The translations under genes were made by a program, and so were the position numbers. The notes under the pieces were generated by a model. It made no database searches, was not told the DNA's origin, and saw only the letters and a list, made by a program, of their open reading frames with translations. From NCBI RefSeq assembly GCF_029543125.1, contig NZ_JARQWW010000002.1:186001-250000 (forward strand): 64,000 bases of DNA. The letters are read 5' to 3'. This document shows, in pieces, positions 35,221 through 44,259 of this stretch; the first letter of the stretch is position 1, and every line of letters begins with the position of its first letter. Origin of the DNA: Caulobacter segnis. Its GTDB lineage: Bacteria > Pseudomonadota > Alphaproteobacteria > Caulobacterales > Caulobacteraceae.

Positions 35221-36135
35221 GTGAATGCGCGGGAGGCCCTGGCCGCCTGGCTGGAGCACCTGACCCACGAGAAGCGCGCCTCGCCCCGCACCGTGCGGGC
35301 CTATGGCGACAACATCCTGGCCTATCTGAATTTCCTCGAGCGGCACCAAGGCGGCGCCCTGTCGCTGGCTGATCTGGGCAAGCTGAGCGCGGGGGACATC
35401 CGCGCCTATCTGGCCCACCGCCGGCAGGGGGAGCAGGCCCTGTCGCCGCGATCCCTGTCGCAGGTCCTGTCGTCCATCCGCACTTTTCACGGCTTCCTCG
35501 ACCGGCGCCTGGAGACGCCCAACGCCGCCATCGCCCTGGTGAAGGGGCCGAAAGTGGTTCCTGGCGCCCCGCGTCCCGTATCGGAAGACGCCGCGCGCGG
35601 CCTGATCACCGAGGTGTCCCTCGACCCGGATCGCGAGGACTGGGAGGTTCTGCGCGACGAGGCGGTGCTGACCCTGCTGTGGGGCTGCGGCCTGCGGATT
35701 TCAGAGGGACTGTCGCTGCTGCGCCGGGACGCGCCGCTGCCGTCCAGCCTGCGGATCACCGGCAAGGGCGGAAAGACGCGGCTGTCGCCGGTATTGCCCC
35801 AGGTGCGGGAGACGGTGGACGCCTATGTGGCCGCTCTGCCCTTCAACCTGTCGCCGGAAGAGCCGTTGTTCCGCGCCAAGCGCGGCGGGCCGTTGAGCCC
35901 GCGCCATGTGCAGGCGCTGATGCAGCGGCTGCGGGGCCGTCTGGGCCTGCCGGACAGCGCCACGCCACACGCCCTGCGCCACAGCTTCGCCACGCACCTG
36001 TTAGGCGCGGGCGCGGATCTTCGGGTCATTCAGGAACTGCTGGGCCACGCCTCGCTATCGACGACGCAGCGCTACACTCAGGTGGACGCCGCTGGCCTGC
36101 TGGCCGCCTACGGCAAGGCGCATCCGCGCGCCTAG
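35221..36135 (+). CDS. xerC: XerC, site-specific tyrosine recombinase
   Basis: 304-residue recombinase that, with XerD, resolves chromosome dimers at dif. The N-terminal SAM-like DNA-binding domain is followed by the catalytic domain. Catalytic residues appear as Arg in WGCGLRISEGL, Lys in TGKGGKTR, His and Arg in PHALRHSFATHLL, His in LLGHASL, and the nucleophile Tyr in TTQRYTQVD. Start is GTG 35221, as the nearby ATG is out of frame. The gene order DUF484-xerC supports XerC over XerD. Convergent with the small secreted-protein gene, sharing CTAG (36132-36135). Confidence 0.93.
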   Translation: MNAREALAAWLEHLTHEKRASPRTVRAYGDNILAYLNFLERHQGGALSLADLGKLSAGDIRAYLAHRRQGEQALSPRSLSQVLSSIRTFHGFLDRRLETPNAAIALVKGPKVVPGAPRPVSEDAARGLITEVSLDPDREDWEVLRDEAVLTLLWGCGLRISEGLSLLRRDAPLPSSLRITGKGGKTRLSPVLPQVRETVDAYVAALPFNLSPEEPLFRAKRGGPLSPRHVQALMQRLRGRLGLPDSATPHALRHSFATHLLGAGADLRVIQELLGHASLSTTQRYTQVDAAGLLAAYGKAHPRA

Positions 36136-36416
36136 CGGCGCGGGGACGGCAGCGTGCGCTCCACATCCTGACGGATGATGACTGGGACCGGGCAGCCATC
36201 CACGCGTCGACTGACCGCAAGCTCCATCCGAGCGGGCGGCTGCTTGCTTAGTGGTTCAGATTTCGGGGGCTGACCGCGCAAGACAGCATTGTTGTTTGCA
36301 TGGAAGAACTGCCGCTGGAAGCAGGACTTTTCACGAGCAACCTGAAACATCTTTGCGGTGGTCAGCGGCGGCGCAATAGTCGTCGCGGCGGCGGCGAGAA
36401 GAGCGGCGGTCAGCAT
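36132..36416 (-). CDS. Small predicted secreted protein, function unknown
   Basis: 94-residue protein with a short signal-like N terminus (MLTAALLAAAATTIA), then a basic body with two Cys (SCFQRQFF and DGCPVPVI) and a conserved-looking end RQDVERTLPSPRR. GAGGGAA is located eight bases before the ATG, which supports translation. No domain is recognisable. It overlaps the xerC stop by four bases (CTAG) and lies 57 bases downstream of the thioesterase gene on the same strand, so it might be the last gene of the suc transcript. Reading-frame reality is likely but not certain. Confidence 0.6.
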   Translation of the reverse strand: MLTAALLAAAATTIAPPLTTAKMFQVAREKSCFQRQFFHANNNAVLRGQPPKSEPLSKQPPARMELAVSRRVDGCPVPVIIRQDVERTLPSPRR

Positions 36417-36473
36417 GGCGGATTCCCTCGTTCGACGCCGAGAATACCACCATAACTAGAGCAGAAAAGCGGC

Positions 36474-36860
36474 CTAAGCCGCAGGCAGTTCGCGCGGCTT
36501 GCGGTCCGCGCCCAGGGCCACGAAGGTGAAGGTGGCCTCGGTGACCTTGTGGGTCTCCTCGCCCTCGCGATGACGGCGCCAGGCCTCCACGTGAATCTTC
36601 ATGGAGGTGCGGCCGCTGGCCACGAGATCGGCGTAGAAGCTGACCTCGTCGCCGACGATCACCGGCCGCAGGAAAGTCATGGAGTCGACGGCGATGGTCG
36701 CCGCGCGGCCTCGGGACCGGCGGGCCGCCACGGTGCCGGCCGCCAAGTCCATCCAGCTCATCAGCCAGCCGCCGAAGATGTCGCCCGCCGGGTTTGCGTC
36801 GGCGGGCATGGCGACCACCCGGATGACCGGGGCCTCCTCGGGCGGCCGCTCCTGGCTCAT
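36474..36860 (-). CDS. YciA-like hotdog acyl-CoA thioesterase
   Basis: 128-residue single hotdog domain. The active-site helix is in NPAGDIFGGWLMSWMDLAAG, where the Asp equals the catalytic residue of YciA/BFIT-type thioesterases, followed by VDSMTFLRPVIVGDEVSFYA. Hydrolyses acyl-CoAs, with substrate range unknown. Its ATG overlaps the lpdA stop by one base (TGATG), so it is translated with the 2-oxoglutarate dehydrogenase operon, perhaps to relieve CoA sequestration. Confidence 0.88.
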   Translation of the reverse strand: MSQERPPEEAPVIRVVAMPADANPAGDIFGGWLMSWMDLAAGTVAARRSRGRAATIAVDSMTFLRPVIVGDEVSFYADLVASGRTSMKIHVEAWRRHREGEETHKVTEATFTFVALGADRKPRELPAA

Positions 36861-38260
36861 CAGGCCTGCATCGTCCAGCCTTCGACGCCCATGGCCGCCT
36901 GGCGCAGGGCCTCGGAGCGGGTCGGGTGCGGGTGGCAGGTGCGGGCCACGTCTTCCGACGCGGCCGAGAACTCCATGGCCACGCAGTATTCGGCGATCAT
37001 GTCGCCGACGTTCGGGCCGACCATGTGGACGCCGAGGATTCGGTCGGTCTTGGCGTCGGCCAGAACCTTCACGAAGCCCTCGTTCTCATGGTTGATCTTG
37101 GCGCGGCTGTTGGCCGTGAACGGGAACTTGCCGACCTTGTAGGCGACGCCCGCGGCCTTCAGGTCCTCCTCGGTCTTGCCGACCGTGGCCACTTCCGGCT
37201 TCGTGTAGATCACGCCCGGAATGATGTCGTAGTTCATATGGCCGGCCTTGCCGGCGATCAGCTCGATGCAGGCCACGGCCTCGTCCTCGGCCTTGTGGGC
37301 GAGCATCGGGCCGGTGGTCACGTCGCCAACCACCCACACGTTCTGGGCGCCGGTCTTGTAATGGTCGTTGGCGATCACGCCGCGCTTGTCGGTCTGGATC
37401 CCCACGGTCTCCAGGCCCAGGCCCTGGGTGTAGGGACGACGGCCGATGGCGACCAGGACGTAATCGGCCTTGATGGTTTCGGCCGCGCCGCCGGCCACGG
37501 GCTCGACGGACAGTTCGACGCCCTTGCCGGTGTTCTTCGCGCCGGTGACCTTGGCGCCCAGCTTGAACTGGAAGCCCTGCTTCTGCAGCGAACGCTGGAA
37601 GGTCTTGGCGGTCTCTTCGTCCGTGCCCGGCAGGATGCGGTCGAGGAATTCGACCACGGTCACTTCCGCGCCGAGGCGACGCCACACCGAACCCAGCTCC
37701 AGGCCGATGACGCCGGCGCCGATGACGACCAGGCTCTTGGGCACTTCCGGCAGGCTCAGGGCGCCGGTGGAGTCGACGATGCGCTTCTGGTCGATCTCGA
37801 CGCCCGGCAGCGGGGTCGGCTCGGAGCCGGTGGCGATGACGATATGCTTGGTTTCAAGCGTGGTCTCGGCGCCGTCTTCGCCCTTCACGACCACCTTGCC
37901 GGGGCCGTCGATGCGGCCCCAGCCCTTGATCCACTCGACCTTGTTCTTCTTGAAGAGGAACTCGATGCCCTTGGTCAGGCCTTCGACGCTGTCGGCCTTT
38001 TGCTTCATCATCTGGTCGAGGTTCAGCTTCGGCTTCACCTCAATGCCCAGGGTGGCGAACTCGCCGCCCACGGCCGCTTCATAGAGCTCCGAGGCGTGCA
38101 GCAGGGCCTTGGACGGCATGCAGCCGACGTTCAGGCAGGTGCCGCCCAGCTTGCCGCGGCCTTCGATGACCGCGACCTTCAGGCCCAGTTGTCCGGCGCG
38201 GATACCGGCGTTGTAGCCGCCGGGACCACCCCCGATGATGACGACGTCGTACTGGGCCAT
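36860..38260 (-). CDS. lpdA: Dihydrolipoamide dehydrogenase (E3)
   Basis: 466-residue FAD disulfide oxidoreductase, the E3 of 2-oxoglutarate dehydrogenase (and perhaps of other complexes). FAD site: [20 protein letters not shown]. Redox-active Cys pair: [16 protein letters not shown] site: [15 protein letters not shown]. The His-Glu pair of the dimer interface is in [10 protein letters not shown]. Full length. Lies 25 bases downstream of the DUF3088 gene and overlaps the thioesterase gene by one base. Confidence 0.96.
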   Translation of the reverse strand: MAQYDVVIIGGGPGGYNAGIRAGQLGLKVAVIEGRGKLGGTCLNVGCMPSKALLHASELYEAAVGGEFATLGIEVKPKLNLDQMMKQKADSVEGLTKGIEFLFKKNKVEWIKGWGRIDGPGKVVVKGEDGAETTLETKHIVIATGSEPTPLPGVEIDQKRIVDSTGALSLPEVPKSLVVIGAGVIGLELGSVWRRLGAEVTVVEFLDRILPGTDEETAKTFQRSLQKQGFQFKLGAKVTGAKNTGKGVELSVEPVAGGAAETIKADYVLVAIGRRPYTQGLGLETVGIQTDKRGVIANDHYKTGAQNVWVVGDVTTGPMLAHKAEDEAVACIELIAGKAGHMNYDIIPGVIYTKPEVATVGKTEEDLKAAGVAYKVGKFPFTANSRAKINHENEGFVKVLADAKTDRILGVHMVGPNVGDMIAEYCVAMEFSAASEDVARTCHPHPTRSEALRQAAMGVEGWTMQA

Positions 38261-38285
38261 GGGATCTGCCTTGTCTTCTTGCGGG

Positions 38286-38621
38286 TCAGGGATGCGGCGG
38301 CGCCAGGTCGTGCTTGGCGGCCAGGTATCGGGTGATCGGTCGGGCGTCGGAGAGGAAGCTGGCGCCGTTCGCCTGCTGGATCTCGTCGCCCTCTTGCGGC
38401 TCGGCGAGGATCAGGACCGGACAGCCCTGGTTCGCCTCGCCGATGCGCTGGGCGATGTCGCCGCGCGGGCGCGGGTAGTCCACATAGACCACGTCCAGCG
38501 CCTCGCGCACTTGGGGGTAGTAGGCCAGGTAGCCCTCCATCATCGCGCAGTCCGGGCAGAACCAGGGTTTCCCCATGTCCTCGAAACCGGCCTTCAGCAG
38601 ATAGAGCGCATCCCTGGCCAT
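38286..38621 (-). CDS. DUF3088, thioredoxin-like small protein in the 2-oxoglutarate dehydrogenase operon
   Basis: 111-residue protein. Its N-terminal [20 protein letters not shown] places a CPDC pair at the start of a helix, as in thioredoxin-like folds. [19 protein letters not shown] and a C-terminal [16 protein letters not shown] helix follow, resembling a glutathione-transferase N-terminal domain. It matches the DUF3088 family. Located between sucB (six-base gap) and lpdA (25 bases), thus certainly cotranscribed. A redox or thiol role beside lipoyl enzymes is attractive but unproven. Confidence 0.8.
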   Translation of the reverse strand: MARDALYLLKAGFEDMGKPWFCPDCAMMEGYLAYYPQVREALDVVYVDYPRPRGDIAQRIGEANQGCPVLILAEPQEGDEIQQANGASFLSDARPITRYLAAKHDLAPPHP

Positions 38622-38627
38622 AGAGCC

Positions 38628-40181
38628 TTAGAGCTCCAGCAGCAGACGCTGCGGGTCTTCGATGGCTTCCTTCACCTTGACCAGGAAGGTCACGGCGCCG
38701 GCGCCGTCGACGATGCGGTGATCGTAGGACAGGGCCAGGTACATCATCGGGCGGATCTCGATCTTGCCGTTGATGACCATCGCACGCTCCTTGATCGCGT
38801 GCATGCCGAGGATGCCCGACTGCGGCGCGTTGAGGATCGGCGTCGACATCAGCGAGCCGTAGATGCCGCCGTTGGTGATCGTGAAGGTGCCGCCCTGCAT
38901 GTCGTCGATGCCGAGCTGGCCCGAACGGGCGCGCTTGCCCAGATCGCCGATGGTCTTTTCGATCTCGGCCAGGTTCTTGGCGTCCGCGTCACGGACGACC
39001 GGAACCACCAGACCCTTGTCGGTGCCGACGGCGACGCCGATGTCGTAGTGGTTCTTGTAGATGACGTCCTGACCGTCGATCTCGGCATTGACGTCCGGGA
39101 TGTCCTTCAGGGCGGCGACGACGGCCTTGGTGAAGAAGCTCATGAAGCCGAGCTTCACGCCGTGACGCTTTTCGAAGACGTCCTTGTACTGGCTGCGCAG
39201 AGCCATGACCGCCGTCATGTCGACCTCGTTGAAGGTCGTCAGCATGGCGGCCGTGTTTTGGGCCTCCTTCAGGCGGCGGGCGATGGTCTGACGCAGGCGC
39301 GTCATCTTCACCCGCTCCTCGCGCTCGTGCAGGGCGCGCGGAGCCGACGGAGCGGCGGCCGGGGCGGGAGCGGCGGCGCGGGTTTCCAGGGCGGCGAGCG
39401 CGTCGCCCTTGGTGATGCGGCCGTCCTTGCCCGTGCCGGTCACCTTGGAGGTGTCCAGGCCGGTCTCGGCGGCGATGCGGGCCACCGACGGCGCCAGCGG
39501 CATGGCCGACGGAGCAGCGGCCGGGGCCGGAGCCGCGGCAGGCGCCGGAGCAGCCTTCGGCGCGGCGGCGGCGGCGCCAGCGGAGGCTCCACCGATGCGG
39601 GCCAAGACCTGACCCGGCGTCACGGCCGCGCCTTCGGCGGCGAGGATTTCGGAGAGCACGCCGTCAGCCGGAGCCGCGACCTCGACCGCGACCTTGTCGG
39701 TCTCGATCTCGACCAGGACTTCGTCCTTCTTCACGGCGTCGCCGGCCTTCTTGGTCCACTTGCCGACCACGCCTTCGGCGACGCTTTCGCCCATGGCGGG
39801 GGTGGTGACCTCCACGCCGCCGGCGGCCGGAGCCGAGGTGTCCGGCACCGGACCGGACGACGGGGGGGCCTTGCCCTTCTGCGGTTCGGGCTGGGCTTCG
39901 CCAGCCGGCGCGGCGGCCGATTGGGCCGGCTTGGCCGAAGCCTTGCCGCCTTCGGCGACGACGCCCAGGACCGTGCCCGGAACGACGGTGTCGCCTTCGC
40001 CGGCGGCGACGCTTTCCAGGACGCCGTCGGCCGGAGCCACGACTTCCAGGCTGACCTTGTCGGTCTCCAGCTCGACGAGAAGCTCGTCCTTCTTCACCGC
40101 CTCACCGGGCTTCTTGGTCCAGCGCGCCACGGTGGCTTCGCTAACGGATTCGCCCAGGGCGGGGGTCAGGATGTCGGCCAT
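38628..40181 (-). CDS. sucB: Dihydrolipoyl succinyltransferase (E2), with two lipoyl domains
   Basis: 517-residue core of 2-oxoglutarate dehydrogenase. Two lipoyl domains are visible, with target lysines K42 ([11 protein letters not shown]) and K163 ([11 protein letters not shown]), separated by a Pro/Ala/Gln linker. A peripheral-subunit-binding domain (about 230-262) and the catalytic domain follow, the latter with His488 and Asp492 in [10 protein letters not shown]. Most SucB proteins, such as that of E. coli, have one lipoyl domain and about 405 residues. The [10 protein letters not shown]-type start (here [15 protein letters not shown]) and the partner sucA confirm 2-oxoglutarate rather than pyruvate specificity. 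Confidence 0.94.
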   Translation of the reverse strand: MADILTPALGESVSEATVARWTKKPGEAVKKDELLVELETDKVSLEVVAPADGVLESVAAGEGDTVVPGTVLGVVAEGGKASAKPAQSAAAPAGEAQPEPQKGKAPPSSGPVPDTSAPAAGGVEVTTPAMGESVAEGVVGKWTKKAGDAVKKDEVLVEIETDKVAVEVAAPADGVLSEILAAEGAAVTPGQVLARIGGASAGAAAAAPKAAPAPAAAPAPAAAPSAMPLAPSVARIAAETGLDTSKVTGTGKDGRITKGDALAALETRAAAPAPAAAPSAPRALHEREERVKMTRLRQTIARRLKEAQNTAAMLTTFNEVDMTAVMALRSQYKDVFEKRHGVKLGFMSFFTKAVVAALKDIPDVNAEIDGQDVIYKNHYDIGVAVGTDKGLVVPVVRDADAKNLAEIEKTIGDLGKRARSGQLGIDDMQGGTFTITNGGIYGSLMSTPILNAPQSGILGMHAIKERAMVINGKIEIRPMMYLALSYDHRIVDGAGAVTFLVKVKEAIEDPQRLLLEL

Positions 40182-40226
40182 TGGTCTTCCGATTTCTCGT
40201 TCTTGTCTGCGTACGGTGCGCGCCGA

Positions 40227-43187
40227 TTAGGCGAACGCCTCTTCGAGGAAAGCTTGTAGTTCCTTGACGTGACGGCTCATCAAACCCGCAGCCGTCGAAG
40301 CCGAGGCGGGACGGCCCACATAACGGGCGCGCTTGGCCTTGATCTTCATCTTGTCGAGGGTGAGCTCCAGCCACGGATCGACGAAGGTCCAGCCGCCCAT
40401 GTTCTTCGGCTCTTCCTGGCACCAGACCAGGTCGGCGTTCTTGAAGCGGGCCAGTTCGGTCATCATCGACTTCATGGGCCACGGATAGAACTGCTCGAGA
40501 CGCAGGATGTAGACGTCGTCCACGCCGCGCTTCTCACGCTCGTCCAGCAGGTCGTAGTAGACCTTGCCCGAGCAGACGACGACCTTGCGGATCTTGTCGT
40601 CGGACTTGAGCTTGATCGTGGTGTTGCGGCCCCACTGGGCGTCGTCCTGCAGAACGCGGTGGAAGGTCGAGCCTTCCGCCAGATCGGCCAGGGACGAGAT
40701 CGCCTTCTTGTGACGCAGAAGCGACTTCGGCGTCATCAGGATCAGCGGCTTGCGGAACTCCCGGTGCATCTGGCGACGCAGGATGTGGAAGTAGTTCGCC
40801 GGCGTGGTGCAGTTGGCGACCTGCATGTTGTCTTCGGCGCACTGCTGCAGGAAGCGCTCAAGGCGCGCCGAGCTGTGCTCGGGCCCCTGGCCCTCATAGC
40901 CGTGCGGCAGGAGCATCACGAGGCCGCTCATGCGCAGCCACTTGCGCTCGCCCGAGCTGATGAACTGGTCGATGACCACCTGGGCGCCGTTCACGAAGTC
41001 GCCGAACTGGCCTTCCCACAGGGTCAGGGTGTTCGGATCGGCCAGCGAGAAACCGTACTCGAAGCCGAGCACCGCCTCTTCGGACAGAGCCGAGTCGATG
41101 ACTTCGTAGTGGGCCTGACCCGGACGGATGTTGTTGAGCGGCGTGTAGTGCTCCTCGGTCGTCTGATCGATGACGTCCGAATGGCGCTGGGTGAAGGTGC
41201 CGCGGACCGAGTCCTGACCCGACAGACGGACCGGAACACCCTCGTCGAGCAGGCTGGCGAAGGCCAGGTGCTCGGCGGTGCCCCAATCGAGGCCTTCGCC
41301 CTTTTCGATCGCCTCGCGGCGGCCATCGATGACGCGCTTGACGGTCTTGTGGGCGTCGATGCTCGACGGGATGGTGGTGATCGCCTTGCCGAGATCCTTC
41401 AGCTTGGCGAGCGGCACCTGGGTCTTGCCGCGACGGTCTTCGTCGCCCGGACCGCTGAGGCCGGCCCACTTGCCGTCCAGCCAGTCGGCCTTGTTGGCCT
41501 TGTAGCTCTTGCCCGCGTCGAACTCGGCGTCGAGGAAGCCTTCGAACTCGCCCAGCCACTGGTCGACCTGCGCGTCGGTGACGACGCCCTCACCGACGAG
41601 GCGCTGGCTGTAGAGTTCGCGGGTCGACGGATGGTCCTTGATCTTCGCGTACATCAAGGGCGACGTCATGGTCGGATCGTCGCCTTCGTTGTGGCCGAAG
41701 CGACGGTAGCAGAACATGTCGATGACCACGTCCTTGCCGAACTGCTGGCGGTACTCCGTGGCCACCTTGGCGGCGAAGACGACCGCTTCCGGGTCATCGC
41801 CGTTCACGTGGAAGATCGGGGCCTCGACCATCAGGGCCACGTCGCTCGGATAAGGCGACGAGCGCGAGTAGCGCGGGCTGGTGGTGAAGCCGATCTGGTT
41901 GTTGACGATGAAGTGGATGGTGCCGCCCGTGCGGTAGCCCTTTAGGCCCGACAGGGTGAAGCACTCGGCCACCACGCCCTGGCCGGCGAAAGCCGCGTCG
42001 CCGTGCAGCAGCAGCGGCAGGACATGGCCGCGGCCCGAATCCGGCTGCTCACGCAGAGTGAACGCCTGCTTAGCGCGGGCCTTGCCGATGACGACCGGGT
42101 TGACGATCTCCAGGTGGGACGGGTTGGCGGTGAGCGACAGGTGGACCTTGTTGTCGTCGAACTCGCGGTCCGACGAGGCGCCCATGTGATACTTCACGTC
42201 GCCCGAACCCTCGATGTCCGAGGGGACCGACGAGCCGCCTTGGAACTCGTGGAAGATCACGTGGTACGGCTTGCCCATCACGGCGGCCAGCACGTTCAGG
42301 CGGCCGCGGTGCGGCATGCCGAGGACGATGTCCTTCACGCCCAGGGCGCCGCCGCGCTTGATGATCTGCTCCATGGCCGGGACCATGGCTTCACCGCCGT
42401 CCAGGCCGAAGCGCTTGGTGCCGGGGAAACGCTTGTGCAGGAAACGTTCGAAGCCCTCGGCCTCAATCAGCTTCTTGAGAATGGCGATCTTGCCTTCGTT
42501 GGTGAAGGTGATCTCCTTGTCGCGGCCCTCGATGCGCTCCTGCAGCCAGGCCTTCTCCTCGATGTTGGAGATGTGCATGTACTGCACACCGACATTGCCG
42601 CAGTAGGTGCGCTGCAGGATCTCGAGGATCTGGCGGACCGAGGCGGTCTCCAGGCCCAGCACGAAATCCAGGAAGATCGGACGATCGTAGTCGGACTCGG
42701 CGAAGCCGTAGGTCGCCGGATCCAGCTCGCTGGCGTCCTGCTTGGGATCCAGGCCCAGCGGATCGAGATTGGCCGCCAGATGGCCGCGCATGCGATAAGC
42801 GCGGATCATCATGATGGCGCGCAGGCTGTCGAGCGTGGCCGCGCGAACGGCTTCCGAAGACGCGCCGGGGGCCTTGGCTTCGATGGCCTTGCTGACCTTG
42901 GCCTCGACGGCCGGGGCGACGGTCGGCCACTGGCCGTCCAGAGCCGAAAGCCAGTCAGGACGCGCGGTCGGCACCTGGCGCGGGGTCCAGGACGGATCCT
43001 GCGCGGCGCGCTGGGCGTCGGCGGCCTGATCTTTCAAGGACGCGAAGAAGGCGGCCCAGGAGGCCTCCACCGATCCGGGATCGGCCGCCCAACGGGCGTA
43101 AAGGTCTTCCACAAAGGCCGCGTTGGCCCCGTAGAGGAAGGAGGTTTCAGTCAAAACCTGGTTGATCAGCCCTGCGTCGTCCGCCAT
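40227..43187 (-). CDS. sucA: 2-Oxoglutarate dehydrogenase E1 component
   Basis: 986-residue thiamine-diphosphate enzyme that decarboxylates 2-oxoglutarate in the TCA cycle. The N terminus SFLYGANAAFVEDLYARW is the E2-contacting segment of SucA. GMPHRGRLNVL, HGDAAFAGQGVVAE and the ThDP-binding region with FCYRRFGHNEGDDP are present, and the C-terminal half shows EEPKNMGGW. Length is normal. It lies 45 bases upstream of sucB and 187 bases downstream of sucD, with a hairpin and a palindromic repeat in that gap. Confidence 0.97.
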   Translation of the reverse strand: MADDAGLINQVLTETSFLYGANAAFVEDLYARWAADPGSVEASWAAFFASLKDQAADAQRAAQDPSWTPRQVPTARPDWLSALDGQWPTVAPAVEAKVSKAIEAKAPGASSEAVRAATLDSLRAIMMIRAYRMRGHLAANLDPLGLDPKQDASELDPATYGFAESDYDRPIFLDFVLGLETASVRQILEILQRTYCGNVGVQYMHISNIEEKAWLQERIEGRDKEITFTNEGKIAILKKLIEAEGFERFLHKRFPGTKRFGLDGGEAMVPAMEQIIKRGGALGVKDIVLGMPHRGRLNVLAAVMGKPYHVIFHEFQGGSSVPSDIEGSGDVKYHMGASSDREFDDNKVHLSLTANPSHLEIVNPVVIGKARAKQAFTLREQPDSGRGHVLPLLLHGDAAFAGQGVVAECFTLSGLKGYRTGGTIHFIVNNQIGFTTSPRYSRSSPYPSDVALMVEAPIFHVNGDDPEAVVFAAKVATEYRQQFGKDVVIDMFCYRRFGHNEGDDPTMTSPLMYAKIKDHPSTRELYSQRLVGEGVVTDAQVDQWLGEFEGFLDAEFDAGKSYKANKADWLDGKWAGLSGPGDEDRRGKTQVPLAKLKDLGKAITTIPSSIDAHKTVKRVIDGRREAIEKGEGLDWGTAEHLAFASLLDEGVPVRLSGQDSVRGTFTQRHSDVIDQTTEEHYTPLNNIRPGQAHYEVIDSALSEEAVLGFEYGFSLADPNTLTLWEGQFGDFVNGAQVVIDQFISSGERKWLRMSGLVMLLPHGYEGQGPEHSSARLERFLQQCAEDNMQVANCTTPANYFHILRRQMHREFRKPLILMTPKSLLRHKKAISSLADLAEGSTFHRVLQDDAQWGRNTTIKLKSDDKIRKVVVCSGKVYYDLLDEREKRGVDDVYILRLEQFYPWPMKSMMTELARFKNADLVWCQEEPKNMGGWTFVDPWLELTLDKMKIKAKRARYVGRPASASTAAGLMSRHVKELQAFLEEAFA

Positions 43188-43209
43188 CTGGCTCGCCTTC
43201 GATCCGCTA

Positions 43210-43238
43210 ACGGGGACAGGGCTTAACCCTGTCCCCGT
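43210..43238 (-). terminator. Perfect 12-bp hairpin between sucD and sucA
   Basis: Arms 43210-43221 and 43227-43238 pair perfectly around CTTAA, 22 bases before the sucA start. No T-run follows, so it may attenuate, protect an mRNA end or bind a protein rather than end transcription of the suc operon. Confidence 0.5.
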
Positions 43239-43262
43239 AAAGATAGTCTCTCAAATCACCGG

Positions 43263-43358
43263 CCTATCCCCGATTTTTGCGGGGAACCCAGGTGATTTTT
43301 TCGGATCGTCGGACCGGCGGTCGCAAAAAGCCTGGGTCCCCGCCGAAGCGGGGATAGG
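43263..43358. repeat. Intergenic palindromic repeat element (about 96 bp)
   Basis: The outer arms are CCTATCCCCG (43263-43272) and CGGGGATAGG (43349-43358), a perfect 10-base inverted repeat. The inner arms are CGGGGAACCCAGG (43280-43292) and CCTGGGTCCCCG (43331-43342), differing by one base deletion. Each end is also a small local hairpin (CCCCG...CGGGG). This nested design is typical of dispersed intergenic repeats (REP/BIME-like) seen in GC-rich alphaproteobacteria. Only one copy is recognised in the window. Confidence 0.7.
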
Positions 43359-43374
43359 TATTAAGTTAGATAGT

Positions 43375-44259
43375 TCAGCCCTTCAGGACTTCCAGAAGGG
43401 TCTCGCCAAGCTTCGCCGGCGACGGCGACACGCGGATGCCCGCGGACTCCATCGCAGCGATCTTGTCCTCGGCGCCGCCCTTGCCGCCCGAGATGATCGC
43501 GCCGGCGTGGCCCATGTGGCGTCCGGGAGGAGCCGTACGGCCGGCGATGAAGCCGACCATGGGCTTCTTGCGGCCGCGCTTGGCTTCGTCCTTCAGGAAC
43601 TGAGCGGCTTCTTCTTCGGCCGAACCGCCGATTTCACCGATCATGACGATCGACTGGGTCGCGTCGTCAGCCAGGAACATCTCCAGGACGTCAATGAACT
43701 CGGTGCCCTTGACCGGGTCGCCGCCGATGCCGACGGCCGTGGTCTGGCCGAGGCCGGCGTTCGTGGTCTGGAACACGGCTTCATAGGTCAGGGTGCCCGA
43801 GCGGGACACGACGCCCACCGAGCCCTTGGAGAAGATCGAGCCCGGCATGATGCCGATCTTGCACTCGCCCGGCGTCAGAACGCCCGGGCAGTTCGGGCCG
43901 AGCAGGCGCGACTTGGAGCCGGCCAGGGCCTTCTTCACCTTGACCATGTCCAGCACCGGGATGCCCTCGGTGATGCAGACGATCAGCGGGATTTCCGCGT
44001 CGATGGCTTCCAGGATCGAGTCGGCCGCGAACGGCGGCGGAACATAGATCACGGACGCGTCGGCGCCGGTGGCTTCCTTGGCTTCGGCCACGGTGTCGAA
44101 CACCGGCAAGCCGACGTGCGTCTGGCCGCCCTTGCCCGGCGTGACGCCGCCGACCATCTTGGTGCCGTAGGCGATGGCTTGTTCAGTGTGGAAGGTGCCC
44201 TGGGCGCCGGTGACGCCTTGGCAGATGACCTTCGTGGCGGAGGTGACGAGAACCGACAT
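43375..44259 (-). CDS. sucD: Succinyl-CoA synthetase alpha subunit
   Basis: 294-residue ADP/GDP-forming succinate-CoA ligase alpha subunit. The CoA-binding Rossmann domain has [19 protein letters not shown] and [14 protein letters not shown]. The phosphohistidine region is [14 protein letters not shown], with the active-site His in GHAGA. Length and motifs are normal. The start overlaps the sucC stop by one base (TAATG). Followed by a 187-base gap with repeats before sucA. Confidence 0.97.
   Translation of the reverse strand: MSVLVTSATKVICQGVTGAQGTFHTEQAIAYGTKMVGGVTPGKGGQTHVGLPVFDTVAEAKEATGADASVIYVPPPFAADSILEAIDAEIPLIVCITEGIPVLDMVKVKKALAGSKSRLLGPNCPGVLTPGECKIGIMPGSIFSKGSVGVVSRSGTLTYEAVFQTTNAGLGQTTAVGIGGDPVKGTEFIDVLEMFLADDATQSIVMIGEIGGSAEEEAAQFLKDEAKRGRKKPMVGFIAGRTAPPGRHMGHAGAIISGGKGGAEDKIAAMESAGIRVSPSPAKLGETLLEVLKG

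Noticed and set aside
38235-40259. A 674-residue open frame opposite sucB and DUF3088
   Set aside because: Shadow of the Ala/Pro-rich sucB on the other strand; it crosses gene boundaries and has no recognisable domain.
43263-43358. CRISPR-like or mobile-element interpretation of the sucD-sucA gap
   Set aside because: There is only one nested palindrome, with no direct-repeat array, spacers, transposase or target duplication.
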